From positions 186,001-250,000 of the forward strand of contig NZ_QLVE01000002.1 in the NCBI RefSeq assembly GCF_003331145.1: a stretch of DNA of 64,000 bases, in the 5' to 3' direction. This document shows, piece by piece, positions 25,136-31,473 of the stretch. Below the pieces are notes generated by a model, which worked only from the letters and a program-made list of their open reading frames with translations, was not told the origin of the DNA and ran no database searches. Position numbers and translations under genes: made by a program. The DNA comes from Exiguobacterium sp. TNDT2. Lineage in GTDB: Bacteria > Bacillota > Bacilli > Exiguobacteriales > Exiguobacteriaceae. Each line of letters opens with the position of its first letter. Within the stretch, counting starts at the first letter, position 1.

Positions 25136-25267
25136 GCTGTGTACTCCCTTTCTCATGGGTGTTGCTAGGTTCGCAAACCTTATCGTCATGGTACTCGATA
25201 TTAGGCGGTAATGGAGATGACAAATATATTACTTCCCTTTTTACGAGCGATACAATCGTCCAACCAA

Positions 25268-25297
25268 AAAATCCTAGCCCAGAACGGGACTAGGAAT
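25268..25297 (-). terminator. Terminator of the SOS-type mini-operon
   Basis: TCCTAGTCC pairs with GGGCTAGGA (one G-U), and six T follow on the minus strand. Confidence 0.8.
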
Positions 25298-25490
25298 GTA
25301 TTTCGCTGTCGGTGAACCGAAGTCCTTGCTCATGAAGAGCAGATTCTAAAACTAGCAGCACATTCGGTCCAACCCCGTGCAGCGCCGAAACCTCTTGCTT
25401 CGTATAGGTGGCCAACTGTTCGAGCGTATCGATATTGGCGGCCTTGAGCGCCCGTTCGGCCGGTGCCGAACACTTCGGAAGTGGGATCAT
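25290..25490 (-). CDS. Small helix-hairpin-helix protein
   Basis: Sixty-six residues starting MIPLPKCSAPAERALKAANI. The sequence TLEQLATYTKQEVSALHGVG is a helix-hairpin-helix like the C-terminal domain of RNA polymerase alpha, so DNA or protein contact is likely. The ATG at 25490 overlaps the stop of the upstream gene (ATGA), with GAAGGG six bases before it. The longer reading frame above it is overlap with that gene. It is the second gene of a two-gene unit under a LexA-like box. Confidence 0.75.
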   Translation of the reverse strand: MIPLPKCSAPAERALKAANIDTLEQLATYTKQEVSALHGVGPNVLLVLESALHEQGLRFTDSEIHS

Positions 25491-25720
25491 CCGATTCCCT
25501 TCTCTCGTTTTGAATCTCGTTCGATCGTCGGAAGACAGGCGAGGACACGGTCCATACAAAACGTCCGACGAGCCTGTTTTTTCACATCCCAGGCGACGAG
25601 TCGATCGCCTTGAAACTTCATCAGTTTGACGCGTCGCTTTGAAATGACCCCGTTTCGATCCATATACACCATTTCTACGACTCGTCCGTTTCGCATCCAC
25701 CGCATGACTTCTTGCCTCAT
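25487..25720 (-). CDS. Small WYL-like protein
   Basis: Seventy-seven residues of beta-rich sequence. VVEMVYMDRNGVISKRRVKL followed by LVAWDVKKQARRTFCMDRV resembles a stand-alone WYL-type ligand-binding domain, with the conserved pattern of a YxD-strand, an R-x-V turn and R-x-F-x-x-D-R-V near the end. It has no helix-turn-helix. AAGGAGGG lies 8 bases before the ATG. It is coupled by four overlapping bases to the helix-hairpin-helix gene. The family assignment is tentative. Confidence 0.72.
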   Translation of the reverse strand: MRQEVMRWMRNGRVVEMVYMDRNGVISKRRVKLMKFQGDRLVAWDVKKQARRTFCMDRVLACLPTIERDSKREKGIG

Positions 25721-25744
25721 CTGATTTCCCTCCTTTGTACCTTT

Positions 25745-25765
25745 ATTATACAGAACGTTTGTTCG
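25745..25765 (-). promoter_or_regulatory. Promoter with LexA/DinR (SOS) box
   Basis: On the minus strand a perfect TATAAT (25745-25750) is preceded by CGAACAAACGTTCT (25752-25765). This fits the Bacillus SOS box CGAACRNRYGTTYC except for the last base. The box fills the -10/-35 spacer of the WYL-like/HhH operon, so LexA binding should block transcription until DNA damage. Confidence 0.65.
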
Positions 25766-25848
25766 TAATTACAGTTTGAAGGTGTACGTTTGAGCAATTT
25801 GCCGTATGCTAGAAGAAACAACTGTTTTGCGAAGGGGGTACGCTCGTT

Positions 25849-26064
25849 ATGACGTACGTCATGTTGGCCGTTTTGGCCATCGTCTTATTCATCTCCATGA
25901 TTTATGCCGCCAAAGCCTTACCGAATTTAAGAAATATCTTATTCAACCGCGGCAGTCTTTTTGGGACAGACAGTGAGACCGTCACTTGTCCAAACTGCAA
26001 GAAAACGTTCAAACGGTCCGGTGGGAACACACAGACATGCCCTCACTGTTATACGGCGTTTTAA
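25849..26064 (+). CDS. Membrane-anchored zinc-ribbon protein
   Basis: Seventy-one residues: one N-terminal helix (MLAVLAIVLFISMIYAA), a short linker and a C-terminal zinc ribbon with CPNCKKTF and CPHCYTAF. Such four-cysteine knuckles bind one zinc. Partner and role are unknown. GAAGGGGG precedes the ATG. The gene is divergent from the LexA-box promoter about 85 bases away, so the box might affect it too. Confidence 0.7.
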   Translation: MTYVMLAVLAIVLFISMIYAAKALPNLRNILFNRGSLFGTDSETVTCPNCKKTFKRSGGNTQTCPHCYTAF

Positions 26065-26067
26065 CCG

Positions 26068-26114
26068 CAAAAACACCCGACCGACCGCACATCAGCGTAA
26101 CGTTGGGTGTTTTT
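26068..26114. terminator. Terminator of the zinc-ribbon gene
   Basis: AAAAACACCC pairs with GGGTGTTTTT across a 26-base loop. Confidence 0.65.
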
Positions 26115-26231
26115 GAATGTGCTCGACTCGGAAAGTAGCCGTTTACGTTCACCCCATAAGTGAAATAAGAAGGTTACGTCATTTGCCCGCTAGTCAAGCC
26201 ACGAGACAGTCTCATTCTGAAGGAATCTACC

Positions 26232-26503
26232 ATGTCATTCATATCCGATCACGATTTATACGCACGCATGTAAACCGCGACACTTCTGCGTTCGAGCTAC
26301 TTTACGACCGCTATGAGCGTATCTTATATTCAATCGCCCTCCGCTTGACGACGCGAGCCGACTTGGCCGAGGCCGTCCTATCTGAAGTGTTCACCGAGCT
26401 TTGGAAACGTCGTCTGCCGCTCGATTTGACGAAACACCGGCTGAAAACGCATTTGTTTGAGCGGGTGGAGACCGCAGCGCTACGTCTAGTCGCCAATGCG
26501 TAA
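26232..26503 (+). pseudogene. Decayed ECF sigma factor, frameshifted and lacking region 4
   Basis: The ATG at 26232, seven bases after AAGGA, opens a frame MSFISDHDLYARM that stops at once (TAA 26271). In the overlapping frame the sequence continues VNRDTSAFELLYDRYERILY. Joining the two gives an ungapped alignment with the intact sigma factor at 27730 (DIELYERVRQKDKQALEALYDRYERILY, in part). One lost G restores it. The reading frame then ends after region 2 (HRLKTHLFERV), and there is no region 4 for -35 binding. It is either a remnant of a duplicated sigma gene or, less likely, a region-2-only protein. Confidence 0.7.
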
Positions 26504-26509
26504 GTCCGT

Positions 26510-27298
26510 CTATCGTATCGCTCGGTGTAACACTTCTAAGATTCCATCCGCATACATGCCCTCGGTGACACGACCATGTTCTCGTTTGGCTTCTTCCGTC
26601 CCGTTGCCAAGTACGTAGCCGTTGCCAACATATCGCAACATTCCTAAATCGTTCCCACTGTCACCGAATGCGTAGGCGTGCTCGGTCTGAAACGGATATC
26701 GGTCGCACACGTAGTCGACAGCAGCGATTTTCCCCGCTCCTTGTGGGATGAAATCGATATCGTAGGCATCTGCCGGATCCCCGGCGAGCGGATTGCAACG
26801 ACTGACGTTGACGGCGATCCCGAAGTCACCAGCACTCGAACGAATGTGCTCGAGCTCGTTCTCGCTCTCGCCGAAGTAATAATAATTGTGCATCCAAGCA
26901 CTCGTCCCGAGATTTGCTTGCGGTTCAATCGCAAGCGTTCGCCCTAGCCTGTCGACGACTTGGGTGACGCGGTCTGAAAAATCATCGGGAAACCGTGACG
27001 AATAACCGGGATCAAGCTCCAGTTGTCCGGACGCCGTCACTTGATACAGCTCTGTCCCGAGACTCGCCGCGATTCGATGTGGGAAGTAACGCATCTCGGC
27101 CCGCTTCACTTTCTCCATAATCGTCTCGAGCGAACTCCCCGTCACCCACATCGTCGATAAGCGATGTGAGTACATATCGAGAAAATCTTCGAGTTGCCGC
27201 AAGTGCTCCAACTGCTTTGCGGAACAAGCATGCGGGAAGTACGTCTCGTCGAAATCAAAACAGACGAGTGTCCGACCTTCCTTTGTAAATCGTCTCAT
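26510..27298 (-). CDS. HAD-superfamily phosphatase (Cof/sucrose-phosphatase-like)
   Basis: A 262-residue hydrolase of the haloacid dehalogenase class. Motif I is CFDFDETYFP, with the nucleophilic and general-acid aspartates. Motif II-like VTGSS follows, then a lysine region (GAGKIAAVDYV), and motif IV is FGDSGNDLGML. The cap is of the C2 type seen in Cof and sucrose-phosphatase relatives, suggesting a sugar phosphate substrate. ATG at 27298 has GGAGG six bases upstream; the ATG at 27304 abuts the ribosome site. Confidence 0.82.
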   Translation of the reverse strand: MRRFTKEGRTLVCFDFDETYFPHACSAKQLEHLRQLEDFLDMYSHRLSTMWVTGSSLETIMEKVKRAEMRYFPHRIAASLGTELYQVTASGQLELDPGYSSRFPDDFSDRVTQVVDRLGRTLAIEPQANLGTSAWMHNYYYFGESENELEHIRSSAGDFGIAVNVSRCNPLAGDPADAYDIDFIPQGAGKIAAVDYVCDRYPFQTEHAYAFGDSGNDLGMLRYVGNGYVLGNGTEEAKREHGRVTEGMYADGILEVLHRAIR

Positions 27299-27359
27299 CG
27301 TCATCCTCCTTGTGTCGCCATACCCCTTCTCGTATAGTGAAAGAGAGAAAGGACGTGAC

Positions 27360-27614
27360 ATGATGAAAAATTGGTTCAGCCGCTACTATTGTCAGTATAG
27401 CGGAATCGTGATCGGGTTCGGCCTCGTCTTCGCTTTTTTGTTCGGGATACGAACGTATCCGGTCTGGCAACAATGGCTCTCGACCGGGCCCGCACTTCTC
27501 GTCACGCTCCTCATGGCGACGCTATCCAGTTACGTGACGCATCAATTGCTCAGTGCCTTGAATTTGAAACTCTTTCACCGACTCGGCGACGCGACGTCGA
27601 CATGCTCCCGTTAA
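27360..27614 (+). CDS. Small membrane protein
   Basis: Eighty-four residues with two hydrophobic helices (SGIVIGFGLVFAFLFGIRTY and ALLVTLLMATLSSYV) and a basic C-terminal tail. AAAGGA lies six bases before the first of two ATG codons. No family was recognised. It is divergent from the HAD gene and 115 bases upstream of the sigma factor gene. Confidence 0.6.
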   Translation: MMKNWFSRYYCQYSGIVIGFGLVFAFLFGIRTYPVWQQWLSTGPALLVTLLMATLSSYVTHQLLSALNLKLFHRLGDATSTCSR

Positions 27615-27729
27615 ACACGGGACTACATAACGACCGTTCACAAAATAGTCACGTCAAACAGGCATCCATTTCACGGTTTCATCCGTTAGATCAATACAAG
27701 GGATTCCCTTATGGATAAAGGAGACAGCC

Positions 27730-28290
27730 ATGACTGATATTGAATTGTACGAGCGCGTCAGGCAAAAAGACAAACAAGCGCTCGAGGCACTTTATGATCG
27801 CTATGAACGAATCCTGTATGCCTTTGTCATGCAGTTGACGAAAGACCGCGACCTCGCCGAAGAAGCGATGCAGGAAGTATTCATTAAGCTGTGGCGCGGT
27901 GGCGGCGTATATGATGAGACAAAAGGAAAATTCAAATCGTGGCTGTTCACGATGAGCCGTCACGTCACGATCGACTTGATTCGCAAACGAAAACCCGACC
28001 TGCAACTTGATGAGTCTTATGCGGAAGCCATCCCGTCACCGGCCCCGTCCGTCGAAACCGAGGTCGAATGGCAAGAAGAGCGAACGCAAATCGAGACGGC
28101 GATGGCCGAGCTTCCGGTCGAGCAACAACAAGTCGTCCGTCTCATGTATTTCCAAGGGCTCAGCCAACAAAAAATCGCCGATGCGTGCGGCATCCCGCTC
28201 GGTACTGTAAAAGGAAGGATTCGATTAGCGTTGAAACAGTTACGAAGGCATCTATCCCATGATTTAATCGATAAGGAGGTGGAACGATGA
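27730..28290 (+). CDS. ECF-type RNA polymerase sigma factor
   Basis: A 186-residue group 4 sigma factor. Region 2 covers about residues 10-80 (LYDRYERILYAFVMQLTKDR and the core-binding AEEAMQEVFIKLWR). Region 4 covers about 125-180, with LPVEQQQVVRLMYFQGLSQQKIA and the recognition helix GTVKGRIRLALKQLRR. AAAGGAG precedes the ATG. Its stop overlaps the anti-sigma start (ATGA), the usual coupled arrangement. It resembles the SigK/RskA group. Target promoters cannot be assigned from this window. Confidence 0.9.
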   Translation: MTDIELYERVRQKDKQALEALYDRYERILYAFVMQLTKDRDLAEEAMQEVFIKLWRGGGVYDETKGKFKSWLFTMSRHVTIDLIRKRKPDLQLDESYAEAIPSPAPSVETEVEWQEERTQIETAMAELPVEQQQVVRLMYFQGLSQQKIADACGIPLGTVKGRIRLALKQLRRHLSHDLIDKEVER

Positions 28291-28994
28291 ACGCTTGTGA
28301 CCAATTGATTGATTATTTCAACCAGCATTTGACAGAAGACGAACGCATCCAGTTTGAAGCGCATCTCGCGACATGTCAAACATGTCAAGAAGAGCTCGAA
28401 CAACTCGAGGCCCTCGTCGGCGGCGTCGCGTTCCTCTCTGAACCGGCTGAACCACCAAGCGGGATGAAGGCACGCATCCTCGACAACGTGTTCGCTGAAG
28501 ACGAGCCAAAGCCTAAGAAAGTCGAGCCGACCCCGATCACACCGTTCACTGCTACGAAGAAGAACCAGAAGACGCCATGGGGAGCGCTCGCCCTCGCGGC
28601 CACACTCATGCTCTCCTTGATCGGGAACGGCTATCTGCTATTGAACCAAGATGACCCGAGCGGCATCGCCTTGACCGAGACGGTACCGCTCGAAGGCGAA
28701 TCGGAAGGCGTCGCTTACCTGGCCGAACAGGATGGTCAGCGCCAGCTCATCGTCCAGACGAACGGACTCGCCCCCCTCGAAGCGAACGAAGTATATCAAG
28801 TTTGGCTCTTGAAGGACGGCTCACCGATTCCGACTGGTGCCTTCGTCACCGACGACAAAGGCAACGGGACGGTCATCTATCCACTCGATTCGACCGAATC
28901 GGAGACAGATTGGGATACGGTCGCTGTCACGAAAGAACCGGAACGGGGCAACACGGCGCCCGTTGGCGAGATCGTCCTCAGTGCCAGTTTATAA
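28287..28994 (+). CDS. Membrane anti-sigma factor, ZAS and RskA-type
   Basis: A 235-residue regulator that should hold the co-encoded sigma factor inactive. The N-terminal zinc-finger anti-sigma domain has HLATCQTC (HxxxCxxC). One membrane helix follows (WGALALAATLMLSLIGNGYLL). The C-terminal external domain, with EVYQVWLLKDGSPIPTGAF, matches anti-sigma-K factor domains. AAGGAGG precedes the ATG. The activating signal is presumably extracytoplasmic and acts through cleavage or release. Confidence 0.88.
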   Translation: MNACDQLIDYFNQHLTEDERIQFEAHLATCQTCQEELEQLEALVGGVAFLSEPAEPPSGMKARILDNVFAEDEPKPKKVEPTPITPFTATKKNQKTPWGALALAATLMLSLIGNGYLLLNQDDPSGIALTETVPLEGESEGVAYLAEQDGQRQLIVQTNGLAPLEANEVYQVWLLKDGSPIPTGAFVTDDKGNGTVIYPLDSTESETDWDTVAVTKEPERGNTAPVGEIVLSASL

Positions 28995-28996
28995 GA

Positions 28997-29049
28997 AGAG
29001 ACCAGAGGACGTGACGCGCCACGCGTACGTGTCATCTGGTCTTTTTTTC
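28997..29049 (+). terminator. Terminator of the sigma/anti-sigma operon
   Basis: AGACCAGA pairs with TCTGGTCT, with a further internal ACGTGACGCG/CGCGTACGT-type stem, followed by seven T. Confidence 0.85.
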
Positions 29050-29078
29050 CTTATGATGATAGAAAAGGAGTGGTACAT

Positions 29079-29990
29079 ATGCGTCAGCCTAAAATCGGTG
29101 TCGTCGGTCTCGGCGGCATCGCCCAGAAAGCGTACTTGCCGATCTTATCGAACAGCACATCATTCGAACTGATTGGTGCCTATTCTCCGACCGTCGCCAA
29201 ACGCGACGCGATTTGTCGGGCCCATCGGATGGAGTCGTTCACAGGACTTCCCGAGCTCGCGTCTTCCGTCGATGCGGCCTTCGTTCACAGTTCGACCGAG
29301 ACGCATTTCGACGTCGTCTCCTATCTGCTCGCACACGGTATCGATGTGTATGTCGATAAACCACTAGCCGCGACGATTGAACAGGCAGAACGTCTCGTCG
29401 AGCTGGCCGAGCAGACGAACCGAAAGCTCATGGTCGGCTTCAATCGCCGCTTCGCCCCGATGTATCAGCACGTGAAAGAAGCAGCCCCGTTCCACACGCT
29501 CGACTTCGTCAAGCATCGCGGGGACGAATTGCGTGGCCACGACTATCAGTTCACGTTGCTCGATGACTATTTGCATGTCGTCGACACACTCCGGTACTTC
29601 GCTGGAAGCGAGTTGCGCCTGGTCACAGGGCATTTGGAGAAGACCGAAGCGAACGGTCTCCATTTCGCACGTCACGTTTGGCGAGACGAGCACGGACTGC
29701 ACACGACGTCAATGCACCGCAAGGCCGGGACGAATCACGAAGGGCTGAGCGCCATCCGGGACGGACTTCGCATGACGGTCGACGAGATGGTGACGCTTCA
29801 GCGCTTCGAGAACGGCGCCCATTCGACAAAGACGTTCGGGTCATGGGACACGCTCCTGACCCAACGCGGGTTCCAAGGAGCGATCGACCACTTCGTCTCG
29901 GCAGTGACCGAGGATACAGCTATCCTGACGGATGGGCGTGAGGCGCTCCTCACACAACAGCTAGTGACGGATTTGTTCGGCTCACACTAA
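29079..29990 (+). CDS. Gfo/Idh/MocA family oxidoreductase
   Basis: NAD(P)-dependent sugar or polyol dehydrogenase-like protein of 303 residues. The N-terminal Rossmann fold starts IGVVGLGGIAQKAYLPIL, and the EKP-like motif is VDKPLAATIEQAE. A conserved VGFNRRFAPMY stretch leads into the C-terminal alpha/beta domain. ATG at 29079 follows AAGGAG by eight bases; a GTG three codons earlier overlaps that site. It is followed 16 bases later by a small coiled-coil protein gene. The substrate is unknown. Confidence 0.85.
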   Translation: MRQPKIGVVGLGGIAQKAYLPILSNSTSFELIGAYSPTVAKRDAICRAHRMESFTGLPELASSVDAAFVHSSTETHFDVVSYLLAHGIDVYVDKPLAATIEQAERLVELAEQTNRKLMVGFNRRFAPMYQHVKEAAPFHTLDFVKHRGDELRGHDYQFTLLDDYLHVVDTLRYFAGSELRLVTGHLEKTEANGLHFARHVWRDEHGLHTTSMHRKAGTNHEGLSAIRDGLRMTVDEMVTLQRFENGAHSTKTFGSWDTLLTQRGFQGAIDHFVSAVTEDTAILTDGREALLTQQLVTDLFGSH

Positions 29991-30005
29991 AAGGAGGCGT
30001 ATCAA

Positions 30006-30191
30006 ATGGATTTCTTTTTCTACATCATGGTCATCGTCGTCGTGTCCATCGCCGCGGACAGCTTCAACAAGAGGCAAAAGGTTCGTGTCGAGGAGCTGCG
30101 GCTCAAAGTCGAACAAGAAAAGCTCGCCATCCAGCGGCTCGAGCTCGAGATGAAGCGTGACGAGGACAAACTCGATCATCACGGATTTTGA
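30006..30191 (+). CDS. Small membrane-anchored coiled-coil protein
   Basis: Sixty-one residues: an N-terminal helix (FFFYIMVIVVVSIAA) and a charged heptad-like stretch (VEELRLKVEQEKLAIQRLEL) ending in DHHGF. AAAGGAGG precedes the ATG. It shares a transcript with the oxidoreductase gene and ends at a hairpin. Its role is unknown; the shape suits a scaffold or a regulator of a membrane complex. Confidence 0.65.
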   Translation: MDFFFYIMVIVVVSIAADSFNKRQKVRVEELRLKVEQEKLAIQRLELEMKRDEDKLDHHGF

Positions 30192-30192
30192 A

Positions 30193-30226
30193 AAGACGGT
30201 CGGCCCTTATCGGGTCGACCGTCTTC
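30193..30226. terminator. Hairpin between convergent genes
   Basis: AAGACGGTCG pairs with CGACCGTCTT across 13 bases. The T-tail is short, so termination may be partial. Confidence 0.6.
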
Positions 30227-30228
30227 AC

Positions 30229-31146
30229 TTATAGGATATGCTGTTCTGAGGCGAGTCTTGCGTCACTTATCCGTTTTTGCCGTCGTTCGGCGAGTGTCGA
30301 CCAGGTGACCGCCGTGATGATGCAGGCGGCACCGATGAAGAAGTTGCGGTCGAGCCGTTCGTCGAGGACGAGCCAACCGAGATAACCTCCGACGAGCGGT
30401 TGGAAAAAGAAGAACAGCGAACCGACGCTCGCATCCATGAGTTCGAGTCCTTTGTTCCAAAAGAAGAACGCCCCGGCTGTCGAGATGATGCCGACGTATA
30501 ACACGCTGAGCCAAAGCACCATGGTCATATTCGGAAGACCGGATGCGACCACTTCCATCCCCATGAGCGGCGTCATCAACACGAAGGCGATGCCGATGGC
30601 GAACGTCGTGATCGTCAACGACGACATCGTCGCGGAAGCGATTTTCACATAGATGGACATGAGCGCCCACGTGATGGCGGCACCGACCAAGACGAGGCTA
30701 CCGATGAAATACGTTCCTTCGACGTGCCAACCGACGACGATGATGACCCCGAGCGTCGCCAAAAGGAGTGACCCGATTTTGACAGGTGTGAGCCGCTCTT
30801 TCAAGATGACTCGGGCAAAAATTACCATGAACGCCGGTGTCGCCGCCGTGACGAGCGATCCCGTATGGGCGTCGGATAGTTTCGTGCCGATGAATTGAAA
30901 TGAAATCGAGGCGACATAGCCGACGACTCCGACGAGCGCGATCCACTTCCAGTCGCCCCTGGCAATCCGCTCGCGACCGAACGTCCACCACATTATAAAC
31001 AGGATGACAAAAGCGACGGCGTAACGCATCCAGACGAGCGTGAACGGCTCGATATAGCCGAGCGCATACTTACTGACGACGTACATCCCGCCCCAAATGC
31101 TGGCGGCGAGCGTTAAACTGATGGCACCTAACCATTCCTTGCGCAT
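30229..31146 (-). CDS. EamA/DMT-family transporter
   Basis: A 305-residue drug/metabolite transporter with ten hydrophobic helices in two repeated EamA halves. Seen are SIWGGMYVVSKYAL in the first helix, FQFIGTKLSDAHTGSLV in the first half, and STAGAFFFWNKGLELMDAS in the second. The substrate is unknown. GGAGGG lies before the ATG. It is divergent from the ABC-F leader. Confidence 0.85.
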   Translation of the reverse strand: MRKEWLGAISLTLAASIWGGMYVVSKYALGYIEPFTLVWMRYAVAFVILFIMWWTFGRERIARGDWKWIALVGVVGYVASISFQFIGTKLSDAHTGSLVTAATPAFMVIFARVILKERLTPVKIGSLLLATLGVIIVVGWHVEGTYFIGSLVLVGAAITWALMSIYVKIASATMSSLTITTFAIGIAFVLMTPLMGMEVVASGLPNMTMVLWLSVLYVGIISTAGAFFFWNKGLELMDASVGSLFFFFQPLVGGYLGWLVLDERLDRNFFIGAACIITAVTWSTLAERRQKRISDARLASEQHIL

Positions 31147-31210
31147 AGCGTCCCTCCTCTCTGATGTCTAAACAATACGACATCAATCCTTGATATTCCT
31201 GTATCCCCAG

Positions 31211-31239
31211 TTGCCGAACCGACCGAAATCGCTTACACT
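31211..31239 (+). promoter_or_regulatory. Promoter of the ABC-F leader
   Basis: TTGCCG (31211-31216) and TACACT (31234-31239) are 17 bases apart. The start of transcription is expected near 31246, giving a leader of about 228 nt before the ABC-F ATG. Confidence 0.55.
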
Positions 31240-31271
31240 TACCATAATGATAATGGAAAGGAGGGAGAAAG

Positions 31272-31349
31272 GTGAACTTTGTCGGACGTACGCATTGGTC
31301 AACAGAACATTTGTACATTTTGCGTGCGATTTTTCACGATGTCGCGTAA
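31272..31349 (+). CDS. Leader peptide (25 codons) of the ABC-F attenuator
   Basis: A GTG start with GGAGGG six bases upstream, one of the best ribosome sites in the window, opens a 25-codon frame starting MNFVGRTHWSTEHL and ending FHDVA. It is too short to be a typical enzyme and lies between a promoter and an attenuator-like terminator. In known ribosome-protection and methylase genes, antibiotic-stalled ribosomes on such a peptide change the fold of the leader RNA. Which codon would stall is not clear. Confidence 0.7.
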   Translation: MNFVGRTHWSTEHLYILRAIFHDVA

Positions 31350-31395
31350 CCATAGGACCCGTTTGTCCTTTTTTAGACATTGCTGAAATACGACA

Positions 31396-31443
31396 AAGCG
31401 CCTCTCTTTCTTGCCGAGCGCTTCTTTGCGCTCGGTTTTTTTT
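31396..31443 (+). promoter_or_regulatory. Transcription attenuator before the ABC-F gene
   Basis: CCGAGCGC (31414-31421) and GCGCTCGG (31428-31435) form a perfect 8-bp hairpin followed by eight T, 30 bases before the ABC-F start. An upstream AAGCGC (31396-31401) can pair with GCGCTT (31418-31423), destroying the terminator stem. The two folds are mutually exclusive, as in a ribosome-controlled attenuator. A weaker hairpin AGGAC/GTCCT with a T-run lies at about 31352-31376. Confidence 0.75.
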
Positions 31444-31473
31444 GATAGGCCTCTACTTGAGGAGGAACCACTC

